The notes below the pieces were generated by a model that saw only the letters and a program-made list of their open reading frames with translations, ran no database searches and was not told the DNA's origin. Shown one piece after another: positions 44,985-54,324 of a stretch of 64,000 bases of DNA; position 1 is the stretch's first letter, and each line of letters begins with the position of its first letter. The position numbers and the translations under genes were made by a program. This stretch comes from Sphingobacterium litopenaei (GTDB lineage: Bacteria; Bacteroidota; Bacteroidia; Sphingobacteriales; Sphingobacteriaceae): contig NZ_JACOIJ010000008.1 in NCBI RefSeq assembly GCF_014692495.1, forward strand, positions 1 through 64,000. Reading direction: 5' to 3'.

Positions 44985-45566
44985 CTAGAGATATAATCCC
45001 TTTTTATCTATAAACTCGAGAACTTTATCTGGAATAAAGAACTTAATATTTTTCCCTTCTTTAATCGCTTTGCGAACAAATGTAGAGGACAATTCCATTA
45101 CGGGAGTATCTGTCATAGTTACAGAAGAGTGATCTTTTAAATCTCCTCCATCATATCCCGGACGTGGATAGACAATGATGCGGTAATCACGAAGAATAAT
45201 ATCGGCATTTTTCCATTTTGCAAATCCGGCAAGATTATCTTCTCCCATGATAAGCACAAAATCTCTATTCGGATATTTTTCTTCTAAATGAACAAGCGTA
45301 TCTATAGTATACGAAGGCTGCGGTAGCTTGAATTCAATATCAGAAGCCCGAAGCTTTTCTGCCCCCTCTATAGCAAGATTGACCATTTCTAGTCTATCGT
45401 ACATATTTCCCAAAGATTTCTTTTCTTTGAAAGGATTTTGAGGCGATACCACAAACCAAACTTCGTCCAGTTCAGTAAAATTAGCCATGTAATTGGCAAT
45501 GATTAAGTGCCCTACGTGAATAGGATTAAACGAGCCAAAAAATAAACCAATTTTCTTATTTGCCAT
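44985..45566 (-). CDS. nadD: Nicotinate-nucleotide adenylyltransferase NadD
   Basis: A 193-residue NadD, which makes deamido-NAD from nicotinate mononucleotide and ATP. The nucleotidyltransferase motif is GLFFGSFNPIHVGHLIIANY; FVLIMGEDNLAGFAKWKN and SSTFVRKAIKEGKNI carry the second motif (ISxTxxR type). Its start overlaps the last base of the gmk stop, so gmk and nadD are coupled. Confidence 0.94.
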   Translation of the reverse strand: MANKKIGLFFGSFNPIHVGHLIIANYMANFTELDEVWFVVSPQNPFKEKKSLGNMYDRLEMVNLAIEGAEKLRASDIEFKLPQPSYTIDTLVHLEEKYPNRDFVLIMGEDNLAGFAKWKNADIILRDYRIIVYPRPGYDGGDLKDHSSVTMTDTPVMELSSTFVRKAIKEGKNIKFFIPDKVLEFIDKKGLYL

Positions 45567-46135
45567 TATTTAGAAAGGAAATTCAAGACTAATTCTTCTG
45601 CTTCTGCTTTTGCAGTTTCTAATTCAAAGTTATTTAAGATAACATCAAATTTATCCGCGAAACTCAATTCGTGTTCTGCTTTCGCATAACGCTCTTGCAG
45701 TTTTTCTTCTGAATCAGTTCCTCTGCCTGCTAGACGCTCTTTCAATACTTCTAAAGAAGGTGGATTTACAAAAATTGCTAACGCTTGATCTGGAAATTTG
45801 GAACGTAAACGCAATCCGCCAACTACATCAATATCAAAAATAACATGTTTGCCCAAAGCCCAAATACGTTCTACTTCTGAACGCAACGTACCATAGTAAG
45901 TGCCCGAGTATACTTCTTCAAACTCGATAAATTCCTGCTTTGCAACACGGTGTAAAAACTCCTCTTTAGAAATAAAATAGTAGTCCTTTCCATTTACTTC
46001 TTCACCTCGTGGCTCGCGTGTGCTTGCAGATATCGAAAACTCGAAATTATCTGGGTACTTGCTTAGCAAATGTTTTACAATAGTTGTTTTACCAGCCCCA
46101 GAAGGCGCCGAAAAGATGATTAGCTTTCCGCTCAT
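45566..46135 (-). CDS. gmk: Guanylate kinase
   Basis: A 189-residue guanylate kinase converting GMP to GDP. The P-loop is FSAPSGAGKTTIVKHL; SASTREPRGEEVNGKDYYFI is the GMP-binding segment; IFVNPPSLEVLKERLAGRGT the lid. The position between yicC and nadD is standard for Bacteroidota. Confidence 0.95.
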   Translation of the reverse strand: MSGKLIIFSAPSGAGKTTIVKHLLSKYPDNFEFSISASTREPRGEEVNGKDYYFISKEEFLHRVAKQEFIEFEEVYSGTYYGTLRSEVERIWALGKHVIFDIDVVGGLRLRSKFPDQALAIFVNPPSLEVLKERLAGRGTDSEEKLQERYAKAEHELSFADKFDVILNNFELETAKAEAEELVLNFLSK

Positions 46136-46140
46136 GTTTT

Positions 46141-47016
46141 TTATAATACGTTTAGTAGTTGTTCTTTGATTTTTTCTAATTCTTCTTTCATACGAACTAC
46201 GATTTGTTGTATGTCCGCATTATTTGCTTTTGAACCCAAAGTATTGATCTCACGGCCCATTTCTTGAGAGATAAAACCTAATTTCTTACCATTAGAATCG
46301 TCTGAATTCAACGCTTTGATAAAGTAATTACAGTGGCTTTTCAGACGTACTTTTTCTTCGGTGATATCTAATTTATCTATGTAGAAAACAATCTCTTGCT
46401 CAAATCGATTTTTATCAATATTCTCTTTGCCTACAGCGTCTGCCATATACTGACTCACACGCTCACGAATCAATGGAATGCGATCTCCTTCGACAGCTTC
46501 TACTTCTGTTAAGTACGAAAGAATAAGATGTACTCGTTTTTCTAAGTCTACTTTTAAAATATTACCTTCATCTGCACGAAATGTATTGAACTTCTCTACA
46601 GCAGCATAAAAAGCATCCATCAAGACTTTACCTTCTTCTTCATCTACTTCATCATCATTCGTAGAAATTACCTCCGGCATATTAAGCGCCAAGCTAAATA
46701 GGGAAGAAGTTTCTTCTCCTACTTCCGTAGCAATATCTTTTAATTGATTGTAGTATTTTTTTAGCAACTCCGCATTGATAGAAGAAGCTTTGGCAGTTTG
46801 ATCTGTGTATTCTGAAGAAATCAAAACATTGACCTTTCCGCGTTCTATAAGCTTGCTGCATTCGCCGCGAAGTGTCAATTCTTTGTCCGATACAACTTTG
46901 GGAAGTCGTATATTCAATTCCAAAAACTTAGAATTAAGGGATTTTATTTCGACAGTGTATTTGACTTTCGCATTCTCATGCGTGCCAACACCGTAGCCAG
47001 TCATTGATTTTATCAT
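46141..47016 (-). CDS. YicC family endoribonuclease-like protein
   Basis: A 291-residue YicC protein from the ATG at 47016 (MIKSMTGYGVGT); an in-frame TTG two codons earlier is less likely. The N-terminal YicC domain has YTVEIKSLNSKFLELNIRLP, and the C-terminal DUF1732 has LDITEEKVRLKSHCNYFIKA and KKLGFISQEMGREINTLGSK. YicC of E. coli is an RNase; the activity is assumed here. It is five bases upstream of gmk. Confidence 0.92.
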   Translation of the reverse strand: MIKSMTGYGVGTHENAKVKYTVEIKSLNSKFLELNIRLPKVVSDKELTLRGECSKLIERGKVNVLISSEYTDQTAKASSINAELLKKYYNQLKDIATEVGEETSSLFSLALNMPEVISTNDDEVDEEEGKVLMDAFYAAVEKFNTFRADEGNILKVDLEKRVHLILSYLTEVEAVEGDRIPLIRERVSQYMADAVGKENIDKNRFEQEIVFYIDKLDITEEKVRLKSHCNYFIKALNSDDSNGKKLGFISQEMGREINTLGSKANNADIQQIVVRMKEELEKIKEQLLNVL

Positions 47017-47066
47017 ATGCAAAGGTAGGAATTATCAGACTAAAAGGAAATTATTATTCGGAGGAT

Positions 47067-47702
47067 CTATTTGCGACCTTTTATTAGCTCAATAATAGGA
47101 GGCAATAAAGAAAATCCTATGATAGCCAATACAACTAAAGAAAAATTCTTTTGAATAAATTCAATCTGTCCAAAGAAATAACCGGCAAATAAGAAAAGCG
47201 ATACCCACAGAATACCTCCTATAATATTGTATTTTCCAAAATGGCTATAGTTCATCTTGCTAATGCCCGCTACAAAAGGAGCGAAGGTGCGTACTATGGG
47301 AACAAATCGAGCATAAATAATTGTTTTACTTCCGTGTTTCGCGTAGAAATTTTGGGTTTTTTCTAAATATGAGGGTTTGAAAATCTTAGAATCCGCTTTA
47401 AAAACACGAAAGCCAAAATATTTTCCTATCTCGTAATTGACAAAATCACCTAATACGGCTGCAACAATCAGTAGAATAAGCATTACTATGATACTTAAAT
47501 CGGTCTCAGGCTTGGCTATCAAAGCACCCATTGCAAACAACACAGAATCACCCGGAAGAAATGGAGTAACAACTAATCCTGTCTCCGCAAAGATGATTAA
47601 AAATAAAATCAAATACGTCCAATATTGATAGTCGTTGACAATACCGACCAAATGCTGGTCAATATGCAATATAAAATCGATTAAAGTACTTATGACCTCC
47701 AT
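47067..47702 (-). CDS. DedA family membrane protein, copy 2
   Basis: A 211-residue DedA/VTT-domain protein: YLILFLIIFAETGLVVTPFL then PGDSVLF, and the basic-rich YAKHGSKTIIYARFVPIVRT-F-APFVAGISKMNYSHF. It has five or six membrane helices. DedA proteins are thought to be proton-coupled flippases for undecaprenyl phosphate or phospholipids. It is the second of two adjacent paralogues, which share roughly half their residues by eye. Confidence 0.92.
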   Translation of the reverse strand: MEVISTLIDFILHIDQHLVGIVNDYQYWTYLILFLIIFAETGLVVTPFLPGDSVLFAMGALIAKPETDLSIIVMLILLIVAAVLGDFVNYEIGKYFGFRVFKADSKIFKPSYLEKTQNFYAKHGSKTIIYARFVPIVRTFAPFVAGISKMNYSHFGKYNIIGGILWVSLFLFAGYFFGQIEFIQKNFSLVVLAIIGFSLLPPIIELIKGRK

Positions 47703-47713
47703 AGTGCTAAAAC

Positions 47714-47742
47714 AAAAAAGGAAGCTTTTAGGCTTCCTTTTT
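47714..47742 (-). terminator. Hairpin between the two DedA genes
   Basis: Arms AAAAAAGGAAGC and GCTTCCTTTTT around a six-base loop; the stop codon of the upstream DedA gene (47728) lies inside. It suggests separate transcripts for the two DedA genes. Confidence 0.7.
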
Positions 47743-48387
47743 CTTGAAAAATTTTTCTCTTATGACTTCGAATATAATCGGTAGTACTGATAAAAATATA
47801 ATAATCAGTACCACTTTCGAAAAGTTGTCTCTTATAAAAGGAATATTACCTAAGAAATATCCTGCTAAGGTAATTCCACCTACCCATAATATTGCGCCAA
47901 CCACATTGTAAGTTAAGAATGTACCGTAGTTCATTCTGCCTATACCACCCACAAAAGGAGCTAACGTACGTACAATAGGGACAAAACGAGCAATTACGAT
48001 GGTTTTACTGCCATATTTTTCATAGAACGAATGCGTCTTTTCTATCTGATCATCCGTAACCATTTGTTTACCGAACAGCTTAAATTTCGTAATCTGCATT
48101 CCAAAATTCTTACCGATAGAATAATTCAACGAATCACCTGTAATTGCGGCTACCAATAAGATGAGTATTAACAACCAAACATTCAATTCATTCGGCTGTG
48201 CCGCCAACATACCTGCAGCGAAAAGCAATGAATCGCCAGGCAAGAATGGCATAACTACAACTCCAGTTTCCACAAAGATGATTAAGAACAAAATTAAGTA
48301 TGTCCAAGTTTGGTAATTGTTTACAATCTCTACCAAATGGTCATCTATATGCAGAATGAAGTCTATTAAAGAATAGATAATGTCCAA
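47728..48387 (-). CDS. DedA family membrane protein, copy 1
   Basis: A 219-residue DedA protein with YLILFLIIFVETGVVVMPFL, PGDSLLFAAG, GDSLNYSIGKNFG, and YGSKTIVIARFVPIVRTLAP. Its C-terminus is basic. It follows dnaN by 11 bases on the same strand, probably reading through from dnaN, and is followed by its paralogue. Confidence 0.92.
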   Translation of the reverse strand: MDIIYSLIDFILHIDDHLVEIVNNYQTWTYLILFLIIFVETGVVVMPFLPGDSLLFAAGMLAAQPNELNVWLLILILLVAAITGDSLNYSIGKNFGMQITKFKLFGKQMVTDDQIEKTHSFYEKYGSKTIVIARFVPIVRTLAPFVGGIGRMNYGTFLTYNVVGAILWVGGITLAGYFLGNIPFIRDNFSKVVLIIIFLSVLPIIFEVIREKFFKKKEA

Positions 48388-48398
48388 AATAGCTAATA

Positions 48399-49523
48399 TT
48401 AATTGTAGTTATTCAACATTACCGGCATCACCAACATCAAAATATCTTCATTGTCTGCTTTCACGGCAGGAACCAAAAGACCAGCACGATTAGGGCTACT
48501 CATTTCCAATACCACTTCCTCGCAGTTCAAGTTATTCAACATCTCTACCAAGAATTTAGCATTGAAGCCGATTTCCATATCGTCACCTTCGAATTGACAG
48601 CTCAATCTTTCGTGTGCCTCATTAGAGAAATCTAAATCTTCAGCAGAAATATGTAATTCTGAACCGTTGATTTTTAAACGTACTTGATGCGTAGTTTTGT
48701 TTGCAAAGATCACTACACGACGCAAGATATTTAAGAATAAAGAACGGTCCACCGTTAATTTATTAGGATTTACTTGAGGAATTACCGCTTCGTAATCTGG
48801 ATAACGTTCATCTACCAAACGACAGATTAAATTGATGCTTCCAAATTGGAAGAAAGCATTCGTGTTATTGTATTCAATAGAAACGGTAGTTTCATCCGAT
48901 GGCAATGAAGATTTCAATAATGTCAATGCTTTTTTCGGAAGGATAATAGATGTAGATTTTTCTGCACCTACATCTGTACGACGGTATCTAACCAAACGGT
49001 GTGCATCAGTTGAAACGAAAGTAATGTTTTGCTCATTCAATTGAACCAAAACACCTGACATTGCTGGACGCAACTCATCGTTACTTACCGCGAAAATAGT
49101 TTTGTTAATAGCTTCTGATAAAATAGAAGCTGCCAAGTTCACCGTAGACACATTGTCTACCACTGGGATTTTAGGAAAATCATCGGCATTTTCACCACTT
49201 AATTTATACTTACCATCACCCGCACTAATTTCAATAGCCAATGTTTTAGTATCTACTGAAAATGCTACTGGTTGATCTGGTAGAGTTTTTAATGTATCAA
49301 TCAAAATCTTCGAAGGCATTGCTACGCGACCTTCTTCTTTTGCTTCTATAGGTAAAGAGGTAACCATACTTGTTTGCAAGTCTGTAGCTGAAATAGTCAG
49401 CATATTGTCCTTTATTTCAAACAAGAAGTTCTCCAAAATTGGAAGAACTGTACTACTACTTGACGCGCCACTGATGACTTGAAGTTGTTTTAATAAGACT
49501 GAAGTGGATACAATGAATCTCAT
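48399..49523 (-). CDS. dnaN: DNA polymerase III beta sliding clamp
   Basis: A 374-residue beta clamp with three repeated clamp domains (about 1-120, 130-250, 255-374): MRFIVSTSVLLKQLQVISGA, AMSGVLVQLNEQNITFVSTD-AHRL and NAKFLVEMLNNL, ending LVMPVMLNNYN in place of the more usual LVMPMRL. It is divergent from holB. dnaA is about 5 kb away and separated from it by the holB operon, unlike the adjacent dnaA-dnaN of many bacteria. Confidence 0.96.
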   Translation of the reverse strand: MRFIVSTSVLLKQLQVISGASSSSTVLPILENFLFEIKDNMLTISATDLQTSMVTSLPIEAKEEGRVAMPSKILIDTLKTLPDQPVAFSVDTKTLAIEISAGDGKYKLSGENADDFPKIPVVDNVSTVNLAASILSEAINKTIFAVSNDELRPAMSGVLVQLNEQNITFVSTDAHRLVRYRRTDVGAEKSTSIILPKKALTLLKSSLPSDETTVSIEYNNTNAFFQFGSINLICRLVDERYPDYEAVIPQVNPNKLTVDRSLFLNILRRVVIFANKTTHQVRLKINGSELHISAEDLDFSNEAHERLSCQFEGDDMEIGFNAKFLVEMLNNLNCEEVVLEMSSPNRAGLLVPAVKADNEDILMLVMPVMLNNYN

Positions 49524-49626
49524 GCTTTTTGCGATAATTTACTTATATGCAATATTACGGATTTTAAATCTAAAATTCGAATCTCCCGCCACTCGAAAGC
49601 CTTTATTTATACAATTTTAATTTTAG

Positions 49627-49634
49627 TACATTTG
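49627..49634 (+). promoter_or_regulatory. Candidate -7 element of the holB operon
   Basis: TACATTTG matches TAnnTTTG exactly and lies 13 bases before the ATG at 49648, implying a very short leader. Confidence 0.45.
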
Positions 49635-49647
49635 TGATGAAATATTT

Positions 49648-50793
49648 ATGCAATTCAAAGAGATAATAGGACATCAAGAGGTCAAGAATCATCTGCTCAA
49701 TTCGGTTAAAAATAACCGAGTGAGCCATGCCCAACTATTTTTGGGACCCGAAGGATCTGGTTCTCTTGCTATTGCTGTAGCGTACGCACAATATATCAAT
49801 TGTGAAAACAAACAGGAACACGACAGCTGTGGTGAATGTGGATCCTGCCATAAATATCAGCGTCTTATTCATCCTGACTTGCATTTCTCTTATCCTTTTT
49901 ATCCATCCAAAGACACGGTTGTCGCTGTTGACGTATTAAACGAATGGAGAACAGCATTTAACAAAAATCCTTATTTGGGATTGAATTACTGGCGGGATCA
50001 GTTGGATGCCGGCAATAAGCAAGCAAATATTCCGATTAAGGAAGTACACGATATTATCAAGAAATTGAGTTTAAAAGCTTTTGAAGCGGAATATAAAGTT
50101 TTGATAATGTGGCTTCCAGAATATTTGGACAAAGAAGGAAATGCGTTGCTAAAGCTTATTGAAGAACCTCCTGCTAAGACATTATTTCTTTTAGTGGCCG
50201 AAAATCAAGAACGCATATTAAATACCATCATCTCACGTACACAATTGGTCAAAATCAATAAAATTGACCACGAAGAGATGAAAAACTACCTTGTAGAAAA
50301 ACATGAAATTGAAAATACGGTAGCTAATGAAATTGCTTTCATCGCAGATGGCAATGTTCAAGAAGCGCTGAATCTTTTATCTTATCAAGAACATAATAGT
50401 AATTTTACCACTTTTGTGGAGTGGATGCGCTATATCGTCACCGACAGAGGTGCTGATATTTTGAAACTTAGCGATGATAATCTTGCAAAACTAGGACGCG
50501 AAAATCAAAAAAGTTTCTTACTTTATGCCATTAATATGATTCGACAAATCATTTTGGTTCAGCAAGGTTTGAGAGGTTTAGTATTTTTGAAAGAAGAAGA
50601 ACTAAAATTTGTCGAAAAATTTAGTGAATTATACCTATTTGAACAATTGACGGAAGCTATTAATCTGTTGGAGAAAACACATTATGGCATCGAAAGGAAC
50701 GGTAATCCTAAAATATTATTTTTAGATTTATCTTTGCAATTAGTTTTATTGTTCAAATATCAAACGTTCCCTCAAGGGACTCAATATATATAG
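49648..50793 (+). CDS. holB: DNA polymerase III delta' subunit
   Basis: A 381-residue clamp-loader subunit of the AAA+ fold: IIGHQEVKNHLLNSVKNNRV, FLGPEGSGSLAIAVAYAQY (a degenerate P-loop, as usual for delta'), the zinc-binding CENKQEHDSCGECGSCHKY, and NALLKLIEEPPAKTLFLLVA-E. The second half is helical. It begins the operon holB-ricT-gldH-lpxK, with ricT ten bases on. Confidence 0.9.
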   Translation: MQFKEIIGHQEVKNHLLNSVKNNRVSHAQLFLGPEGSGSLAIAVAYAQYINCENKQEHDSCGECGSCHKYQRLIHPDLHFSYPFYPSKDTVVAVDVLNEWRTAFNKNPYLGLNYWRDQLDAGNKQANIPIKEVHDIIKKLSLKAFEAEYKVLIMWLPEYLDKEGNALLKLIEEPPAKTLFLLVAENQERILNTIISRTQLVKINKIDHEEMKNYLVEKHEIENTVANEIAFIADGNVQEALNLLSYQEHNSNFTTFVEWMRYIVTDRGADILKLSDDNLAKLGRENQKSFLLYAINMIRQIILVQQGLRGLVFLKEEELKFVEKFSELYLFEQLTEAINLLEKTHYGIERNGNPKILFLDLSLQLVLLFKYQTFPQGTQYI

Positions 50794-50803
50794 AAAGAAA
50801 AAT

Positions 50804-52189
50804 ATGGGATGTGGCAGTTGCTCATCCGGTGGTGGGTGTGGTACTAGCACCAAATTAGGTACGGTACCTGCAGGTTGTAACAACAACGGCACCTGTATGA
50901 CCAGCGGATGTAATAAATTAGATGTATATGACTGGCTTTCCGATATGGATTTGCCATCAAATTATAAACCTTTCAATATAGTAGAAGTCCGTTTCAAAGG
51001 ATCTCGCAAGGATTTCTTTGTCAATACGGATAATATTTATCTTGAAATGGGTGAAATGGTCGCTGTAGAACCATCTACGGGCGGATATGATATTGGACAC
51101 GTATCATTGACAGGAGAACTGGTGCGTCTTCAATTGAAGAAAAATAATGTCAATCCTGAAACGGTAGCAAAAAAGATCTATCGCAAAGCAAACGAAGCGG
51201 ATGTAGCAAAATACAACGCAGCGAAAGAATTGGAATGGGAGACTATGCACCGTGCCCGCAAATTGGCATTGGACTTAGGCCTTTCGATGAAAATTTCAGA
51301 CGTTGATTACCAAGGCGATAAGACAAAGGCAACCTTCTACTATACAGCAGAAGGTCGGGTCGATTTCCGTGAGTTAATCAAGAAAATGGCTGAAGCATTT
51401 CGTATTCGTATCGAAATGCGTCAGATTGGTATGCGTCAGGAAGCCAGCCGCTTGGGTGGTATTGGTTCTTGTGGTCGTGAATTATGTTGTTCGACTTGGT
51501 TGACAGATTTCAAAACCGTTTCGACTTCTGCAGCACGTTATCAAAACCTTTCGTTGAATACATTAAAACTTGCTGGACAATGTGGCAAGTTGAAATGTTG
51601 TTTGAACTACGAATTGGATAGCTATATGGACGCATTAAAGGATATTCCGAATGATGTGGACCGTATAGAAACAAAAAATGGTGTTGCTTACCTTCAAAAA
51701 ACAGACATCTTCAAGAAAACCATGTGGTTCTCTTATCCAGGTGCTGAAAGTTGGATACCGCTTCCAATCAGTAAAGTGAAAGAGCTTTCTGAGTTGAACA
51801 AAAACGGTATTAAACCAGAAAGTTTAGATCATGCTCCTGCTCAAAAAGAAGTCGTGAAACCTGTTGTGTTGGATTATGAAAATGTTGTTGGGCAGGATAG
51901 CTTGACACGTTTGGACGAAAAAAATAAAAAACGCAAGAAGAAGAAATCTAAGAGCAAACAAGCTAATGGCTCTAAGACTAAAGTAGAAAACGAGAAAGTT
52001 ACTCCTACAGTAGAAAACAAGCAACAAAATCAGCAAACTCCGCTTAAAGAGCAGAAAAAGGCTGAAGGAGATAACAAACAAACTGCGGAGAATGGTCCAA
52101 AGCCTGAGCAAAAGAAAAAACGCAGATTCAACAATAATCGAAATAGAAATAGATCGAACGAAAATAAACAACAAAATGGTGGTGAATAA
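50804..52189 (+). CDS. ricT: RicT/PSP1 family protein (YaaT-like)
   Basis: A 461-residue PSP1-domain protein. The N-terminus is Cys/Gly rich (MGCGSCSSGGGCGTS, more Cys to about residue 40); the PSP1 core holds IEMRQIGMRQEASRLGGIGS followed by CGRELCCSTWL and AGQCGKLKCCLNYEL, cysteines that bind Fe-S clusters in the Bacillus Ric complex. The last 100 or so residues form a low-complexity Lys/Asn/Gln-rich tail, typical for Bacteroidota and perhaps RNA binding. In Bacillus, RicT helps RNase Y and phosphorelays; here the role is inferred. Confidence 0.85.
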   Translation: MGCGSCSSGGGCGTSTKLGTVPAGCNNNGTCMTSGCNKLDVYDWLSDMDLPSNYKPFNIVEVRFKGSRKDFFVNTDNIYLEMGEMVAVEPSTGGYDIGHVSLTGELVRLQLKKNNVNPETVAKKIYRKANEADVAKYNAAKELEWETMHRARKLALDLGLSMKISDVDYQGDKTKATFYYTAEGRVDFRELIKKMAEAFRIRIEMRQIGMRQEASRLGGIGSCGRELCCSTWLTDFKTVSTSAARYQNLSLNTLKLAGQCGKLKCCLNYELDSYMDALKDIPNDVDRIETKNGVAYLQKTDIFKKTMWFSYPGAESWIPLPISKVKELSELNKNGIKPESLDHAPAQKEVVKPVVLDYENVVGQDSLTRLDEKNKKRKKKKSKSKQANGSKTKVENEKVTPTVENKQQNQQTPLKEQKKAEGDNKQTAENGPKPEQKKKRRFNNNRNRNRSNENKQQNGGE

Positions 52190-52212
52190 TTTCACCACCT
52201 ATATTTTTTAGT

Positions 52213-52671
52213 ATGAAAAATCTGTTAGTCCTTTCTGTCTGTTGCTTATTAGGTGTGGCTTGCACCAATAATGCCTATTTTGAAAAGAATAAGGTGATTA
52301 GCAACCGTTCTTGGGATTATAATCAGCAACCTTCATTTGAGGTAAAAATAGATGACAAAGTGGCTAAATACGATCTCTTTATTAATTTGAGACATACTAA
52401 TTTGTACGATTACTCTAACATCTATGTGCTCCTGCACGAAAAAGGAAATGGTCTTACCGATACTGCTTACCGCGAAGAAATCAAATTAGCAGAATTGGAC
52501 GGAAAATGGATAGGTCAATCATCTGGCTCTCTTTACGAAGTGCAATATTTAGCTAAAAAGAATTTTACTTTTCCAGACACAGGAACTTACACATTTGCTT
52601 TGGAGCAAAATATGCGTGTCAATCCATTATTAGAAGTGACTGATGTGGGTATTAAACTCATAAAAAAATGA
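52213..52671 (+). CDS. gldH: Gliding motility lipoprotein GldH
   Basis: A 152-residue lipoprotein: lipobox LGVAC (Cys at about 17), TNNAYFEKNKVISNRSWDYN, and a beta-rich remainder with INLRHTNLYDYSNIYVLL and YTFALEQNMRVNPLLEVTDV, which is characteristic of GldH. GldH is needed for gliding in Flavobacterium but is also kept in non-gliding Bacteroidota. Its last four bases overlap the lpxK start (ATGA). Confidence 0.9.
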   Translation: MKNLLVLSVCCLLGVACTNNAYFEKNKVISNRSWDYNQQPSFEVKIDDKVAKYDLFINLRHTNLYDYSNIYVLLHEKGNGLTDTAYREEIKLAELDGKWIGQSSGSLYEVQYLAKKNFTFPDTGTYTFALEQNMRVNPLLEVTDVGIKLIKK

Positions 52672-53705
52672 TAACTATTCTTAGATGGATTTTACTACCG
52701 TTTAGCCTAATTTATCATGTTATAATATGGGTCAGGAATTTATTATATGATTTCCAAATCTTTAAAAGCAAATCCTTCGACATTCATACCATTGTAATCG
52801 GTAATCTTGCTATTGGCGGCACAGGTAAAAGTCCGATGACAGAATACCTTATTCGTTTACTAAAGGATGAATATAAAATAGCTACTTTAAGTCGAGGCTA
52901 CGGACGCAAAACTAAAGGATTTAGACTCGTGGAACTTTCATCTCAAGCTATTGAAGTGGGAGATGAGCCTTTACAATTCAAAAAGAAATTTCCTGAAATA
53001 ACCGTTGCTGTTAATGAAGATCGCTGTGCTGGAATAGAAAAATTACAAGAATATCACGATGTAATTATTTTGGATGATGCTTTTCAGCATAGAAAATTAA
53101 AACCCGGATATTCCATTCTTTTATTCGATTTTCAATCTCTATACCAACCAATTATTCTTCTTCCGACAGGAAATTTCAGAGATATATTTTCTTCTACAAA
53201 AAGAGCTGATCTGATTATTATAACCAAATGTCCTGAAATAATTTCTGAGAATAAGAAAGCCCATATTGAGCACTTAATTCGTAAACACAATACGGCTCCT
53301 ATTTTTTATACCAGAATAGGATATGATAAGCCGTTAAATATTTTAGGTAAGACATATGCAGAAGAATTAACGGATAAATATATTGTATTATGCTGTGGGA
53401 TTGCTAATCCAACACCTTTAGTTGATTACTTGGAAACAAAAGGAAATAAGGTGCAATTGGTTCAATTTCCAGATCACCACAATTATACAGCAGATGATTA
53501 TGAAAAAATTAAAGCCATTTTTAATCAAATAGAATTCCCAAATAAGCTTATTATTACAACGGAAAAAGATCTTCAACGCATAGATAAAGAATCCTTTATC
53601 GATTACCCGTTATTATATATACCTATTCATCTTCAAACAGCAGATAAACAACAACTTACTTTTGATCATTTCATAAAAAATTACATTTCTAAAAATTTAA
53701 ATTAA
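52668..53705 (+). CDS. lpxK: Tetraacyldisaccharide 4'-kinase LpxK
   Basis: A 345-residue lipid A kinase adding the 4'-phosphate. VIGNLAIGGTGKSPMTEYLI is the P-loop, LSRGYGRKTKGFRLV and IILDDAFQHRKLKPGYSILL (the DDgfQH motif) are conserved. An N-terminal hydrophobic helix anchors it to the inner membrane. It indicates a Gram-negative envelope. It closes the holB operon. Confidence 0.94.
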   Translation: MITILRWILLPFSLIYHVIIWVRNLLYDFQIFKSKSFDIHTIVIGNLAIGGTGKSPMTEYLIRLLKDEYKIATLSRGYGRKTKGFRLVELSSQAIEVGDEPLQFKKKFPEITVAVNEDRCAGIEKLQEYHDVIILDDAFQHRKLKPGYSILLFDFQSLYQPIILLPTGNFRDIFSSTKRADLIIITKCPEIISENKKAHIEHLIRKHNTAPIFYTRIGYDKPLNILGKTYAEELTDKYIVLCCGIANPTPLVDYLETKGNKVQLVQFPDHHNYTADDYEKIKAIFNQIEFPNKLIITTEKDLQRIDKESFIDYPLLYIPIHLQTADKQQLTFDHFIKNYISKNLN

Positions 53706-53767
53706 ACTTTCCATAACTTCATAAGTCATAAACCTATTATAAACTTGACATTAAAAATCCAAAACTT

Positions 53768-54151
53768 ATGAAAAATTTAATTACAATTCTAGCATTAGTA
53801 CTTACTATAGGCTTTGCTAATGCTCAACAAGGCGGTCCACGTCAACAACGCAACCCTGAGGAAATGACTAAAATGCAAATAGAAAGATTAACAAAAGAAC
53901 TTAATCTTTCACAATCTCAACAAGATTCAATTCACAAACATATTTTAGTTTTCTCAGCGGAACAACAAAAAGTTTTCAGAGAAGCTGGTGACAATCGCGA
54001 AGAGGCTATGAAATCTTTTCAAGCTATTCGTGATAAGCAATCAGCAAAGATTAAAACTTTCTTAAACGAAGAACAAATCAAAAAATATGATGAGTTAGCT
54101 CAACAAAGAGGCGGATTTGGTGGACAACGAGGTCAACGTCCTAACAACTAG
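53768..54151 (+). CDS. Spy/LTXXQ-like small periplasmic protein
   Basis: A 127-residue secreted protein: signal peptide MKNLITILALVLTIGFANA, a helical core with LTKELNLSQSQQDSIHKHI and KIKTFLNEEQIKKYDELAQQ, and a Gly/Arg/Gln tail. The 'L.LsqsQ' spacing recalls Spy/CpxP envelope chaperones (LTXXQ). It has a similar neighbour at 54325. The role as an envelope-stress protein is inferred. Confidence 0.7.
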   Translation: MKNLITILALVLTIGFANAQQGGPRQQRNPEEMTKMQIERLTKELNLSQSQQDSIHKHILVFSAEQQKVFREAGDNREEAMKSFQAIRDKQSAKIKTFLNEEQIKKYDELAQQRGGFGGQRGQRPNN

Positions 54152-54172
54152 TTTAGTTCAAACTCAAATGAG

Positions 54173-54205
54173 GAAGGCTTATTTCTGCGGATATAGGCCT
54201 TTTTT
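54173..54205 (+). terminator. Weak terminator after the first Spy-like gene
   Basis: A five-bp stem AAGGC...GCCTT followed by TTTTTT. Confidence 0.5.
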
Positions 54206-54324
54206 GTTAAAACATGTTAAATTGTAACAAACTAGATACACTTAACGCAATAAACTTAGGCATTTGACTGTTATAGTACTGAACAAAGTTTAAATAGAGT
54301 ATATAACATAAAATTTTAAATGCT

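Noticed and set aside
51824..52198. A long antisense frame under the ricT tail.
   Set aside because: It is created by the A-rich, Lys/Asn/Gln coding of the ricT low-complexity tail and encodes an implausible Phe/Leu/Ile-rich chain.
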